A stretch of 64,000 nt of DNA, taken from Fomes fomentarius (taxonomy: Eukaryota > Basidiomycota > Agaricomycetes > Polyporales > Polyporaceae). A program made the position numbers and the translations under genes. This document shows positions 35,838 to 47,478 of this stretch, one piece after another; position 1 is the stretch's first letter, and every line of letters starts with the position of its first letter. Location of the stretch: NCBI GenBank assembly GCA_022606135.1, contig JABYQN010000010.1:1364001-1428000 (forward strand), written 5' to 3'. Below the pieces are notes generated by a model. The model searched no databases and was not told the DNA's origin. It saw only the letters and a list, made by a program, of their open reading frames with translations.

Positions 35838-36402
35838 ATGGCCCACCCACAGGACCGGAATCTCCTCGCAGTCATCGGAGATGAGGTATGCTCGTGCCGT
35901 GAGATACCCTATCTGTGCTGAACCCAGCAGGACTCTGTTACCGGGTTGCTCCTAGCCGGCATAGGCAACGTCGGACAGGACCAGAAGAAGAACTTCCTCG
36001 TCGTCGACTCCAGTACGTCCGTCTGAATATCTTCGCATGTTTCTCGCGACTAAGCTACGCTCTTCTTCTACAGAGACTCAGATACCGGTCATTGAGGCTG
36101 CTTTTGAGGAGTTCACGACACGGAAGGACATTGCTATTCTGTTGATCAACCAGCATGTACGTCCTTCAACTGTTCGATTCTCAAAGCATTGGCTCACGCC
36201 TGCCTCAGGTTGCGGAGAAGATTCGACCAACGGTGGACAAGTACCAGGCAGCCTTCCCCGCGTTACTCGAAATTCCTTCCAAGGATCATCCATACGGTCC
36301 GTGTTCCATGTATCAACAACTTTACGACGCGACTGAACTATGTCCCCAGATCCCAGCAAGGATTCAGTACTCAAGCGTGTTCAGAAGCTATTCGGTGAAT
36401 GA
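35838..36402 (+). CDS. VMA7: V-type proton ATPase subunit F
   Basis: Stalk subunit of the vacuolar H+-ATPase V1 sector, needed for coupling and assembly. ATG 35838 ([16 protein letters not shown]), then across short introns [60 protein letters not shown] and [20 protein letters not shown], with a last exon [13 protein letters not shown] ending at 36402. Length of about 120 residues matches the family. All conserved blocks (IGDEDxVTGFLLAGIG, the [14 protein letters not shown] helix, [14 protein letters not shown]) are present. Confidence 0.95.
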
Positions 36403-36674
36403 ACAACTAGACCATGCTCCTGCAAGTCCTGGACACTTCGCATCTGTAGTGTAATCAGCATTCCGATATATGTACAAGATACCCAATGCACGCTGCGATC
36501 GGGTGGGGGTGAGTGCATACGCTGCAAATATGGACCATCAACATCCGCCCCATCAGGACGCCTCGGGGCTAGTGCTACCGATGCCATCGTACTATTGGCT
36601 CCGTTTCTTGAACCCCGTTCTGTCGCTGGATGAAGACGCGACGTGGGTTTCGGGTGTTAGAATCTATCTGCGTG

Positions 36675-37993
36675 TCAGTCAAGTAACATAAGTCGTAACA
36701 GCGACCTAAACGCACTCGGCATGTCAATGAGGAGATATCGGAATTCATAGTATCCTCGGTCATTCTGTAGATAGAACCGTCAATGGCACTCGGAAAATAG
36801 CATGCCGAGAACACATACCATAACAAGGTCTGCGTGTACCTCACCCTCGGCGAACGCGGTCCCATTCCAAGTATCCCCAGATGAGCTACTTGACTTGGAC
36901 CCGCCTTTGATGCCAGAGAACATCCCAGTCACCGACGACATCCATCCTTTCTCCTCCTTCTCCACCTTCTGTTCGCGCACCTCCACAGGCTGTGATGGAG
37001 TTGCGATCTCCTCGCCAGTCAAGAACCTGAACAACCCCTTCGTCGAATCCATCAACCGCTGCCCCCGTTTTGCCGCCTCATCCTTCATCTCTTCCAAAGA
37101 CATATCCTGCAACGAATGCACAAACAACTGCGTTTTATGCTTGAGGCGTGCAAGCGTCCCAACGTCATCCTCTTGGGCGTAGTGTGTGCTTGTAGCCCCT
37201 GGTGGCCGGCCCTGCACGTAGAAGTTGAGGAGCATGTGCTCGCGACCTGTCGAATCCACGAAGATCTGTGAAGAGACATAGTGATTGCGATGCCGCGGGC
37301 GAGAGACAGACGGGGGGTGATTGTGAAAGACGAGTGGGTCCTCGAGGTATTGACGTAGCTACCGAAGGGTCGCGTAAATGAGCAGAGACTCGGATAGTCG
37401 CTTGTACAATGAGCACAACGGACGCACCTGCGGTGATGCCTCGATGAGCTTGCACGCCTTGTTATACAGCACCGTGGGCGAGTTGCGCGAGAACAGCTCA
37501 GACGTGAGCGCGTATATGAGGACGATCGAGAGGCCCGCGCCAGCGAGGATGACTGCGAGATTCGACGTCCGACGAGCCGTCCTCACAACTACCGGTAACC
37601 CCGGGGCGTTCCATCAGCACCTCTCCTCTCACTCTAAGCAACGAAGTGGTGCTGAGACGCACCTTTCCCTCCCGCACTCAGCTCGGACCACTTCTTTTCC
37701 GGCTTGACTTCATCCAGCCGCGGCGGCGTGATCCCGAGCGTGAACGGCCCCGCAGAGTCCTCTCGGCGCGCAGCACGCTGCCTCTGGTCCAGCGCGCTGT
37801 TCAGCAGCGACTGCGCAGTCGGCCTACTGCTCCCCACACTCGGACCAGCTTTCAATTCCGCATGGGTAGCGTATGTCTGGCGACCAGGAGCAGGTAGGAC
37901 AATTTGGACAACCCGCAGTACCGGCGCGAGCGGTGCCGACCGACAGAATCTGTGCGAAGTGTGGAACAGTGTTCGTGTTCGAGATAGATTCAT
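36675..37993 (-). CDS. TIM21: Mitochondrial inner-membrane import subunit TIM21
   Basis: Single-pass subunit of the TIM23 presequence translocase; its intermembrane-space domain contacts TOM22 and links to respiratory complexes. ATG 37993 gives a basic presequence (MNLSRTRTLFHTSHRFCRSA). Then KKWSELSAGGK, intron, VVRTARRTSNLAVILAGAGL, SIVLIYALTSELFSRNSPTV (transmembrane helix) and LYNKACKLIEASPQ. After the next intron IFVDSTGREHMLLNFYVQGR forms the IMS domain, then a polar Ser/Lys linker, GTAFAEGEVHADLVM, and the last exon NDRGYYEFRYLLIDMPSAF ending LLRLMLLD at 36675. Conserved WSELS..GK, NSPTVLY and the C-terminal YEFRYL-ID blocks are all present. Tail-to-tail with VMA7. Confidence 0.92.
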
Positions 37994-38335
37994 TGTTGGT
38001 GAAGACACGTAGACATGAACAGGGGGGTAGGTGGATGTGAGAAGCTGCGCCGAAGACACGACCGTGACAGTGGACCGGCAGACAGTCGGAAACGTTGACG
38101 GTTGAGTGAGGAAGGTCCACGTGCGGCGCCAACGCGCTTGCTCACGCGCCGCCGGCCGCGACGCGTCACTGACAGTGACAACGCGTCGGGCCACAAGCTT
38201 GTCAGGATTTGTCGGGCCCACGCCAGAAGGCTCGCACGCAGCGGTCGTTCGCACCATACATACTGTACGTGTGGTGATGTGATACTTATTCAAAATAACT
38301 ACTCTACATGCAATCCGCGTCCGAGGACTAGTTGG
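37994..38335. promoter_or_regulatory. Upstream region of TIM21
   Basis: 342 bp between the TIM21 start and the stop of the next minus-strand gene upstream. No motif recognised; an in-frame extension of the TIM21 frame runs through it but does not resemble a presequence. Confidence 0.3.
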
Positions 38336-39505
38336 TCATAGATGCGTTTCAACGTACTCAACGACCGACTTCTTGAGCTGATATCGAAGGATTAGCACAG
38401 CTACATGGGCACACAATACACGACGGACTCACGGGAGGACTGATGCCTGGGCCCTCGAAGTACGCCAGGACAAACTCGCGTGCCAGCCAGTCACTTTGCA
38501 CAGAACCGAGGTCACGCACGATGAGATTCCTTTGTTGCTTTGGAGAGGGCGCGGTAGCTAGGATGTCCAACGGAGAATGCTTAGCAAGAGGCGTGTTCGG
38601 GAACATGGACTTGAGCTTCCTGAGTGGAGATTGGATCGCAAGCTCGTCGTCGGGCGTGAGCTCCCCACGTTGTTTGAGTAGAATCTGCCGCGCCTGCATA
38701 GCGCGCATGTAGCCGTCTCGCAGATGACTGTAGGATGTTGACCGGGTCGGGACTAGCGCAGACGGCGTGAATGAAACCAAGATATGACATGTAAAGTGAG
38801 AACTCACTCATACGCAGAACGCATGCAGAGTTCTTCACCAAGTACTCGATCTTTTCTTCCGGTGTTGCGTCCTTCGGTATCTTTTGGCAACTTCAGCGGT
38901 ATGAGTTTCACTATGCACGGCATACGCACTGCTAGATTCGGGTTCGAGAGGTCGGCGTAAAATCCGACCGAATAGACCTTAATTCCCAGGAACGAGACAG
39001 TCCTCACACCGACGCCCATGAGAGTGAATGTAGGCAGCGGGGTCTTGGACTGGATCTTCAGTGTCGTAGGGAATGCAATCGAAGTTGCCGGATCGACTAC
39101 ACCAAGGTCAAGCGTACGTTCATACACCGACAGAGTAATCCCACACATACCTCGCGTTACATCTTCAGTCAATGACGAAGGCACAACGGCTTCCAGGTGC
39201 ACAGTGCCCATTGTGAATCCAGTCGCGACAGCGAATGCAGCTCCCCAGAATAGCACGGAGGTCCTATAGGCCCTTGGGCGGGCTACAAGAGTCTTCGCCA
39301 GAACATTTGCACCTGTCGCAGAGCGGGCTGAGGAGGAGAATGAGCGACAACCGTGCACAAAGCTGCGGGCGAAGCTTGCATGGAGCCAGCTCATCGTTGT
39401 CGGTGCCGTGGAGGAGGTCCGGGAGAGAGCAGTACGCGCTGGGCTCGCGAGTCTGGCCTGAGTCGCGACAGGGCGAAGGCGAGGGCGGGCCGCTAGAGAG
39501 GGCAC
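38336..39505 (-). CDS. AIM18: Mitochondrial chalcone-isomerase-fold protein (AIM18/AIM46 type)
   Basis: ATG 39505 opens a long Arg/Ser/Ala-rich mitochondrial presequence (MPSLAARPRLRPVATQARLA), then a hydrophobic helix (SVLFWGAAFAVATGFTMG). The chalcone-isomerase domain follows: SIAFPTTLKIQSKTPLPTFT, LMGVGVRTVSFLGIKVYSVG, FYADLSNPNL, IPKDATPEEKIEYLVKNSAC, LRDGYMRAMQARQILLKQRG, and a final LAREFVLAYFEGPGISPP joined by a short intron to LKKSVVEYVETHL (stop 38336). The GVGVRTVSFLGIKVYSVGFY strand is the family hallmark. Yeast Aim18 and Aim46 are inner-membrane proteins reported to bind heme and lack isomerase activity; that is family knowledge, not visible here. Divergent from BLM10 copy 2, 230 bp between starts. 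An internal ATG (MSWLHASFARSF) is an alternative start. Confidence 0.87.
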
Positions 39506-39652
39506 GTGATATGTGACGCGGGTGGGGATGGGCGGCTGTGCGGTGGGAGTACGCGTCGCTGGTCTCGCGCAGACTCAGCCACCGTCGCCCGGCTACGTTC
39601 TGTCGCGCACTGGTACGCGTCACCTATAGCCTCGTAAGCCCTCCAGGAAGCA

Positions 39653-39658
39653 TATAAA
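39653..39658 (+). promoter_or_regulatory. TATA box upstream of BLM10 copy 2
   Basis: TATAAA lies 78-83 bp before the ATG at 39736, in the 230-bp divergent spacer shared with the AIM18-like gene. Confidence 0.5.
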
Positions 39659-39735
39659 CCCCGCACAAGGTCAGCATCCCGCTCAAGTTCACCCACACTC
39701 GCTCCCCGCCGCACTCATAGTACTTACATTGCACA

Positions 39736-42700
39736 ATGAACAGCTCCTTTAACCTCGGTGATCTCGATCTCTCTGCGCTCGCCGCTACCTCGCTCGGGAT
39801 GGACGACGATGACATCTCGGTCCCCGACTCGCCCTCCTCCGAATCTGGTACGCTCTCCCCGGACGCCCTCGAGCGGCAGCGCGCCTCTCTCCAAACCTAT
39901 CTCAATGCCCTCCCATACGAGTCCGAGTCCCCTGAGGACATGCAGGCCAGGCTCGAGTACATCGTTGGACGTATCTGCATCTGTGCTGAGACTAAGAACT
40001 GGTTGGTGCTTACTACCTGGGATGGCATGTTGCAATGGTACGTTTCCCCGCACAGTGCCTCCTTTCGTGTGATTAACCCCTTCTTCGCTTCGCGCCCAGC
40101 TGGCTTCTCATGCGCTACCCGATGTCCAAGACTAACCGCGCGAAGCTTACCCGCCTCTACTACGAGTTGTGCCTTGTTCCTGGCATAGAACCCCGCGTCA
40201 TGCGCAGCTGGGCAGATATGCTCTCTCGCCTCATCTGCAACAAGCCCGATAGTCGACGTAAACTTGACACTCACGATCTCCAGCTTCCTTGGCGGCCGTT
40301 ATGGCGCGTCCTTCAAAAGGAGCTGTTTCCCAAGAAGAGGATGCACGACTCCTCGTATGTCCGTTTCACGCGGCACCTTTGTCCAATGCTCACCATGTAT
40401 TATAGACGAAATGTCGTAAATATCCTCCTCTTCGTCGCGGAGCAATGCAGGCGATATTACCCCGCAAGCGAGATACCTGACATGCTCTCAACATTTATAC
40501 CAATACTCACGAAAGATGTATGTATTCGCAGTCATTATACTGCAGTGGCTGAAGCTCATACATATCTTGGCAGACCGTGCTCACGATGGTTCCGGTATTG
40601 ACGTCATTCCTACCACCTACTCACACTCAGCTATATCTTCCCATGGTGTTCAAACTCTGGGAAGCGTTCAACTCGTCTTTGCTTGACGACAGGTTCACCG
40701 AGCTCTGTGGTGAGCTCGCCGAAGAACATGTCGCGGGGCAGTTCGGAGAGGCCGGAGCAGAAGGCACGGCTCAATGGAAGAGTGTCGGAATCTGGAGCGA
40801 AGCCGAATGGACCTTCCTCATTGGCAAGGCGTTGGGGTCCATGAGTACGTAGTCATGACATTCATATCATCGCAAATCCTCTGAAGCCGTTGATCGTAGA
40901 TGTTCCCGTTGGAGCCACAAGGGTAGACAGTCTCTAACTTGCTTACTTACCTCGTTTCTAACTTCGATCTTCTCCTAGGGAGCAAGCACTACTGCCGGTC
41001 ATGCCGACACGATGGCCGATAAGCAGTCCCTCAGGATCAAGAAGATGATCAACAGAAGCAGTATGTATCTCCGCGCCACCTAGATGCTAACTTCTCAATA
41101 CTTGCTTTACAGGTGCATTGGCCAAGCTCATTGTGTATTCTCTTTCCCTCGACGGACCTATCCGGCAGGACAGCGGCACACCTGGCACGCCTTCGTCCGA
41201 TGGATTTCTCGCAGGCTCGAGGGCTCTTGATTCCCTTGACAAGTTGATCACAAGCGTCGAGTCTTTCTTCCATCCCTCCAATTACGGAGTATGGAGCCTT
41301 AATGTATGCAGATTTTGCCTTTCAGTGGATATCCGGAACTCATCCCCTCATAGCTCACTCACTTCGTCCAACGGCTTATGGCCGAATTCGCGAAGCGATG
41401 GAAGGACGAGCAACAAGCATACTGCAAGACCCCGGTGGTGCGTTGACATATGCGTCTTACGATCCTTCGCTAATCACAGAGCAATTCCCAGACCCGACGA
41501 CTAACACCAGAGATTCGTCGCAGCTTCATCTTTATCTTGCGCACGCCCGTCCTGCTCTCGATGTTCTCCAAGGATCCGTTCACTATCAGCTACTCCCAAG
41601 CAGCTATGCGATCTATGGCGCTCTTGGAGCCCAACTTGGTGATGCCCGAAATCTTGGAGCGGGCATATAGTGGTCTCGAGGTAGTGAACGAGACTCATCG
41701 CACTACAGCGGTCATGACCATGCTGTCCGCAGTTTCCCTCCCTCTCGTCAGCGAGAGGATCTACCTTGGAGGACAGAAGCACGTAATGCCGTTGTTGGAG
41801 TTGTGCATCCCTGGCATCGACCTTGTATGTCGTGATTGTTTCTACGTTGACTCCACATGCTCTAATGGTATGATTGGTAGAACGATCCTATCAAGACCAT
41901 CTGTGCCACGATGTTTATTTCATCCGTTGTGCAATACATCAAGATTGCGGACGTGTCCATGCATCAAGTCGGCGTTGACCTGACAAGCGACGCTCCCGCC
42001 GAGGACGTTATGGATGTCGACGACGAGGCGCAGCTTCCCTCAGAGATAGACACACCGGGAATGCCTACTCTAAGCCGCGAAGAAGAACGCGCCCTAGCGC
42101 GCGAGAGCACGGCCGGCTTCGCGGACTGGGTTACCTCGCTTTTTCGCCGCGTGCTCGCGTTGTTCGAGAACCTGCCCGAGGAGGGCGGGAAGAAGGGCAC
42201 CACTGGCGGCAAGATGGAGGAGGCCGTTCTGAAGGCGATCAAGGGCGCACTCGACACGGTGTGCCTGCATCTGTCTGATCCGCTCTTCGATCTGGTGCTG
42301 AAGCTCGTGTTCGACTATGCGAGCACGAACGCCAAATCAAATTCCGTCCGTGCGTTCGGGCAGTTGGTATCATGTCTTGCGCGAGTACGGCCCGAGAAGA
42401 CCGTGGACAAGTTCTTGCCGTTCTGCCTCGGGCAAATTCAGGAGGAGTTGAAGCATGGCGCATCGAGTATTCGGACGACGTCAACGCACGAGGCGGTTCC
42501 ATCAGACACCACTTTGCATTGGAGTAAGTTCTGCTGTTTCTCATGCACTGCTCGAGCTGACTTGTGCTTCAGATATGTCCATCCTGCGAGGCTGCTTCGG
42601 ATACGGCGGAGCTACGATGCTCAAGTACAAGGACCAATTGCTCGGACTTGTGTCTCTCCTCGTCGAGAAGACGAAGAGCGAACGCGGATACACCGGCACG

Positions 42701-45700
42701 GGCCGATTGATCAATCGCATCCTCCATTCAGCTGCTACGATCTACACGGTGAATTCCCGCTACGTGAACCCCGACGAGTGGGACGCTCCAGGTCCGTCTA
42801 GAACTTTGCGAGCACGGATATAGTTTTATCGACGCCTGTTTTACAGAATTCAACCGCAACTTGACCACGGAATGGGGTAAGATGTACAATCCTGACGACG
42901 TCGATGTGACGTGGCATGGTACGAATTTCATAATGCTACACGATATGTTATTCTGACCAAGTTTACCGCAGTACCTAGTCATGACGAGATCGAGTTTGTG
43001 CTTGAGATTCTGGACAAGATCGCAGCTCCTGCGTTAGACAAAGTAGAGAAACTTCTGGAGACCGCAGGGAAGTGGGACAGTGTTGCTCGCAACGACTTCT
43101 GCCGGTAGGTGCTCCGTTGTTAGCTCACGACACCGCGTTCTTTTGCTGACTTTCGTCATAGGTACCTTCATGCCGTACGCTCCGTGTGGGGTGGACTACC
43201 CACTTTCCTTCTTCTGGGTGACAAGGAAGTTGTGAATCCATGCTTGAACGAGGACATCGAGGTTCCAGAGCTACTTGTCACTCCGTTGGACGTCAAGGCT
43301 GGCTTCGTACTCACCGATTCAAGCTCCCCACAGTATCAACGTGCAATCGCCCACCGCGCGCGCTTTGGTACAATTATACATAGGGCATCCAATGTGCTGA
43401 GACAGGAGAGTGAGGTTGAAGACCACATCGATGCCGTCATCGGAGTGTCGCGTGCCATAGACGTGTACCTCCTCGAATATGCTATGACGCGCAGCAACTT
43501 CGAGAGCCTGACGAAGGCCTACAGGCAGGCACGCGAGTAAGCCAGTCCACCACATGGATGCCATGATACGTTGGCTGATGACAACCCCACTAGCGCCAAT
43601 CGTGTCTGGCCCAAGCAGAAGGAGAACTCCCGTGTTGTGTTCCTGAAGCGTGCCCAGGTGTACAATGCCGGTAGGCTGTACATGCATGCGCTGTACCGTC
43701 GACGTGACGCACTCGATGACCAGCTCCTGGAGGACCTAATCGAGATGTCACTCTCCCAGTATACGAGAGTACGGAGACATGCCCAGGCCGTGCTTCAGAA
43801 TGCTTGTGGAGTAAGCTCAATGTGCCGAATATCATTTCCATTCAGGGGATACTCACTTGATTTCAGTACTTCGTCAGGTCCACGAGGTTCACGCTCCCGT
43901 ACCTCTTCCGCGTCCTCGAGAAGAATGCGGATCCAGACCGCATGAAGGGTGCGCTCTACATCATGTGGAACAAGGGAACTGCTGCATACTCCCTTGCCGG
44001 TAAGACCTAGTACATTCTCCGCTTCGCTCTTTCGGTTGAAGAACTGCTGCAGACATCAACTTCCATGGGCAGTACCTCTTGTCGCTACTGGAGTGCCAGG
44101 ATCAAGAGAAGGTACACAGCTCTCTATAGATGACGAATGCACCACACTCACAGCGTTGTTAGCCCACGGTACAGAAGCTCGTCGCGAGTGTGGCGCAAGA
44201 CGCCCTCGTCTACCTAAACGAAGAATCGTGCCATACAGATGCATTCACTGAAGAAATTCCAGGAGTTTTACAGTCTCTGGAGGATCTCAAGCAGGAGTTC
44301 TCTTCCTCGATCGTCGATAACGCTCTCTTGCAAGCAGCAGCTGCGAAGTGCCCGGCGCGTGTAGCACTGAAAACCCAGCGATATGCAGAGACGGTAAGCC
44401 ATATCCTGCCATTCATCGACATACTCAATTCGAGCTCTGGTGGAAACAGGTAAATGCTATTTTGGCAGTCGCTGAACGACCGACGACTCATGTGAGTACA
44501 CTATCTTCTCACTGTCATCATGTCCTGACATGCAACAGTGGCGATACGTGCAATTCGCGATCCGCTTCCTATACGGCCTCCTGCGCAGAGACCAAGCTCC
44601 TCCACCGAGTTTGGCGGCATTCTTCCTTCGGCAGAGCATTAGCCCTCACACCACCATCCGAGTCACCGCACAGAAGTGAGTAGCTTTCATCTCCGTGAAA
44701 TCAATAGCTATACTAAAGCACGATCGACAGGGCTGTTGTTAAGGTTTGCGCACACATTAAGATCCGGACATTCGCCAATTCTAGCGAGCAGCTTTGGCTG
44801 GATGAGTGGGAAAACCCTCTTCGCATAGATATTCCGACCAACAATCCGTCAGAATTCTTGCGCCATCATGGACAACCTGGGTATCCTCCAGGGCAGCTTG
44901 GGTAGGTTTTTCTCATACATACGCTGAAACTGTTGCTCAGATATCAAAACCTCGCAGCGACCTACGTGTAGACAAGTTCGAGACAGGCTTCTTGGCTTGG
45001 ACTCCTACAATCAAGGGCTATCAGGCAGTACCTGCTGGGGATTCTCCGTTCCAATGGGAAGAAGCATCCCGACCGATCCTTCGTGCCATGAGCGAGGTGA
45101 TGAACCAAGACAATTTCTTCACTGTATTGGCCCTACTATGGGGCCAGGAGTCAATGAAAAATAGCACGACGCCGGAATTGCGAGCGGAGAATGTTACTTT
45201 CATGAAGTCTATAGGTATGCAATCCAGAGTGCACTCGATTGCCGAGACTGAAAGGAGAGATAGCCAAGATGTTTGAGCATGAGAAGCTCGCCGCAATACT
45301 GGACACCATCGACCCCCTTCTGGTCGATGGCGATCGCTACAAGCAGCGATCTGGAGCGGAGCTCCTGGCTGGCTTGTCGCGAGGTGAGCGGCATTTGTAG
45401 TTGCCGTGATGTAATATTGACAACGTTCGTTCGTTTAGGCGCAAAGCATTGGCCGAAGCAACATGCTGACCAGTTGTGGTCGTGGATCACTACACGCCTC
45501 GATCGCATCTACGCCCAAATGAAGCCGGACACAGTCTCGTTCTGGGAGAATCTGCTCAGTGTACGTCACAACTGGTCTCGGCACGCCACCATATTGAACT
45601 CAACGTTATGGTTTGCAGGAGCAATTGGTCGATAGGGATCCCCGGCGAACTGAACCCCTGGTCAAGTGGATTCTGTCATTGCCATTAGACTTTCATGGTG

Positions 45701-47478
45701 ATTCCGCGTTCGCTAGTGCGTCGTTTTATCTCACTCTTCCTCGTACTCGCTTCTGAATATTCTCTCAGTGAGCAAGTCGTTATCCATCTTCAATATCATG
45801 GTCGAATGTCTCGATCTCCGTTTCCTTCCTTTGGCTGATCAGTATATCAACCTATTCCTGGATAATGCCAACACCGGATATGCCGAGGTATGCTATCCTC
45901 GCGGCAAGCGTGCTTCTGTGAGACTGAACCGTTATTTGGCCCAGATTCGCTCCCAGATCGCCCAAAATATCTACGCCATCATTACAATTCAATGGCGACC
46001 GATATATCCGTCCGCCCTGGAATTTGTGGCAGCATGTGCGGCCAGCTCAGACCCGCTCCGCATTCGGTTAGCAGCCCCAGACCCTGGTAATTCGACAGTC
46101 TCTTACAGTTCTCATAGTGAAGCGCGGTACATCGGACGTATATCCCAGATCGTGGGCGAGCTGCCGGCATGGAAGGAGCAGCGATTACCGCCGCCCCGTG
46201 TTAGTCAGTCGCAATACGACAAGGTGGGACTCACAGGTGCGTACTAGCAGCGCTCTCCATTTGGTAGGTCCATGTAACTCATGCCGTCACAGTGCTGCAA
46301 TGGGTCTGGGACTTTGCCCATGGTCCTCAAGCACCCCTGATCTTTCCGTATACTATCGTCTTGCTGTGAGCGGCTCTCTTGGCACACGATTGTATATCAA
46401 AGTCACTCACAATCTCCCAGCCCCGAGATTATCCGAATGTCGGAACTGAACGATAGCTCCGAGCTCCAGACATACAGCTCGGCTGTCCTTTACGTGTTGT
46501 CCGCGGTGACGCCTCCCCCGGAGTACATCGAGGTGATCGCGGATAACTTCATCAATGCAATCAAGTCTTCGACGGTGAGTGTTCTACCGTGACAGAAGTA
46601 CCGGGTCTTATAATATTGCTATTCTGCGGCAACAGTCGTGGAGAATCCGGGTCAACGCTCTACCCACCCTAATCGTGTTCTTCTATCGGAACCTATTGAG
46701 CATGTCAAGCGGCCTCGTCTCCAGGCTCATGAATGCCCTTCAGGAGTGCCTGTCTGATGAGAACATCGAGGTTCGCGAGATGGCATCGAAGATGCTCTCG
46801 GGGTAGTCAGATGCTCACAACGTCAGAGTATCATCCCGCTGAAGGTGCGTAGTGCAGTCCTGCCGTAATATGCTGACTAACTTAAGGTTTTTGTCGCAGG
46901 ACCGGTTCGTCAATACCTTGCGGAGATCCAAGCTGCCGAATCGTCGAGACCCTACATACGCAGATTCCTTGCGATCCCTGCATTCCGCCATTCTGGGTCT
47001 TTGCGCCTTGATCGAGAGTTTCCCGTACTCTGTTGAGCCGTGGATGCCCCCCTTGACTGAAGGTATGATCGAACCATTACCGTGTGTTTCCGAGCCGTTG
47101 ACCCGAAATCACAGTCCTTGCGAACCATGCTACCGACCCGGTGCCGATATCGACCACCATCCGGAAGTGCGCATCAGAGTTCAAGAAGGTGCGTGTCTAC
47201 GTAACGCTTACAGTTGACATCCTGTACTTACCACTTCTGTCTCTCCCTTGTTACAGACACATCAGGTCTGGACCATCACACATGGAGCGCCATGATCGAT
47301 ATGTACTAACCGGTGACATGCACAGGACACTTGGCACAAAGATCAGGTTGCATTCAATGAGGATCAGCTCCAGAGTCTATCTACCATGCTCGTGGGCACA
47401 TCGTACTGTATGTTTTCCACGATTTCTGCACTTGCTCCATTCGACCGAACTGACTCCCTTTGTCTGACAGACGCGTGA
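39736..47478 (+). CDS. BLM10: Proteasome activator BLM10/PA200, copy 2
   Basis: Second complete BLM10-family gene, same strand as copy 1 and about 18.5 kb downstream of its end. ATG 39736 (MNSSFNLGDLDLSALAATSL). Landmarks align one-to-one with copy 1: WDGMLQ, LLMRYPMSKTNRAKLTRLYY, DLQLPWRPLWRVLQKELFPK, AEQCRRYYPASEIPDMLSTF, LYLPMVFKLWEAFNSSLLDD, SRALDSLDKLITSVESFFHP, RRLTPEIRRSFILILRTPVL, HRTTAVMTMLSAVSLPLVSE, ESTAGFADWVTSLFRRVLAL, NPDEWDAPEF, SHDEIEFVLEILDKIAAPAL, LNALQECLSDENIEVREMAS-type HEAT segments and LHSAILGLCALIESFPYSVE. The end reads FNEDQLQSLSTMLVGTSYYA with the intron again splitting the second Tyr codon, so the 20S-docking tail is conserved. Near the 3' end the Thr-His-Gln triplet is a 9-nt exon of its own. 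It is clearly diverged from copy 1 in sequence and intron positions. I saw no frame break. Confidence 0.92.
47257..47265 (+). other. 9-nt microexon (Thr-His-Gln) in BLM10 copy 2
   Basis: ACACATCAG lies between introns 47189-47256 (donor gtgcgt, acceptor ttacag) and 47266-47325 (donor gtctgg, a TACTAAC branch site near 47301, acceptor gcacag). It is needed to encode FKK-THQ-DTWHKDQ; copy 1 has the same residues uninterrupted. Confidence 0.7.
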
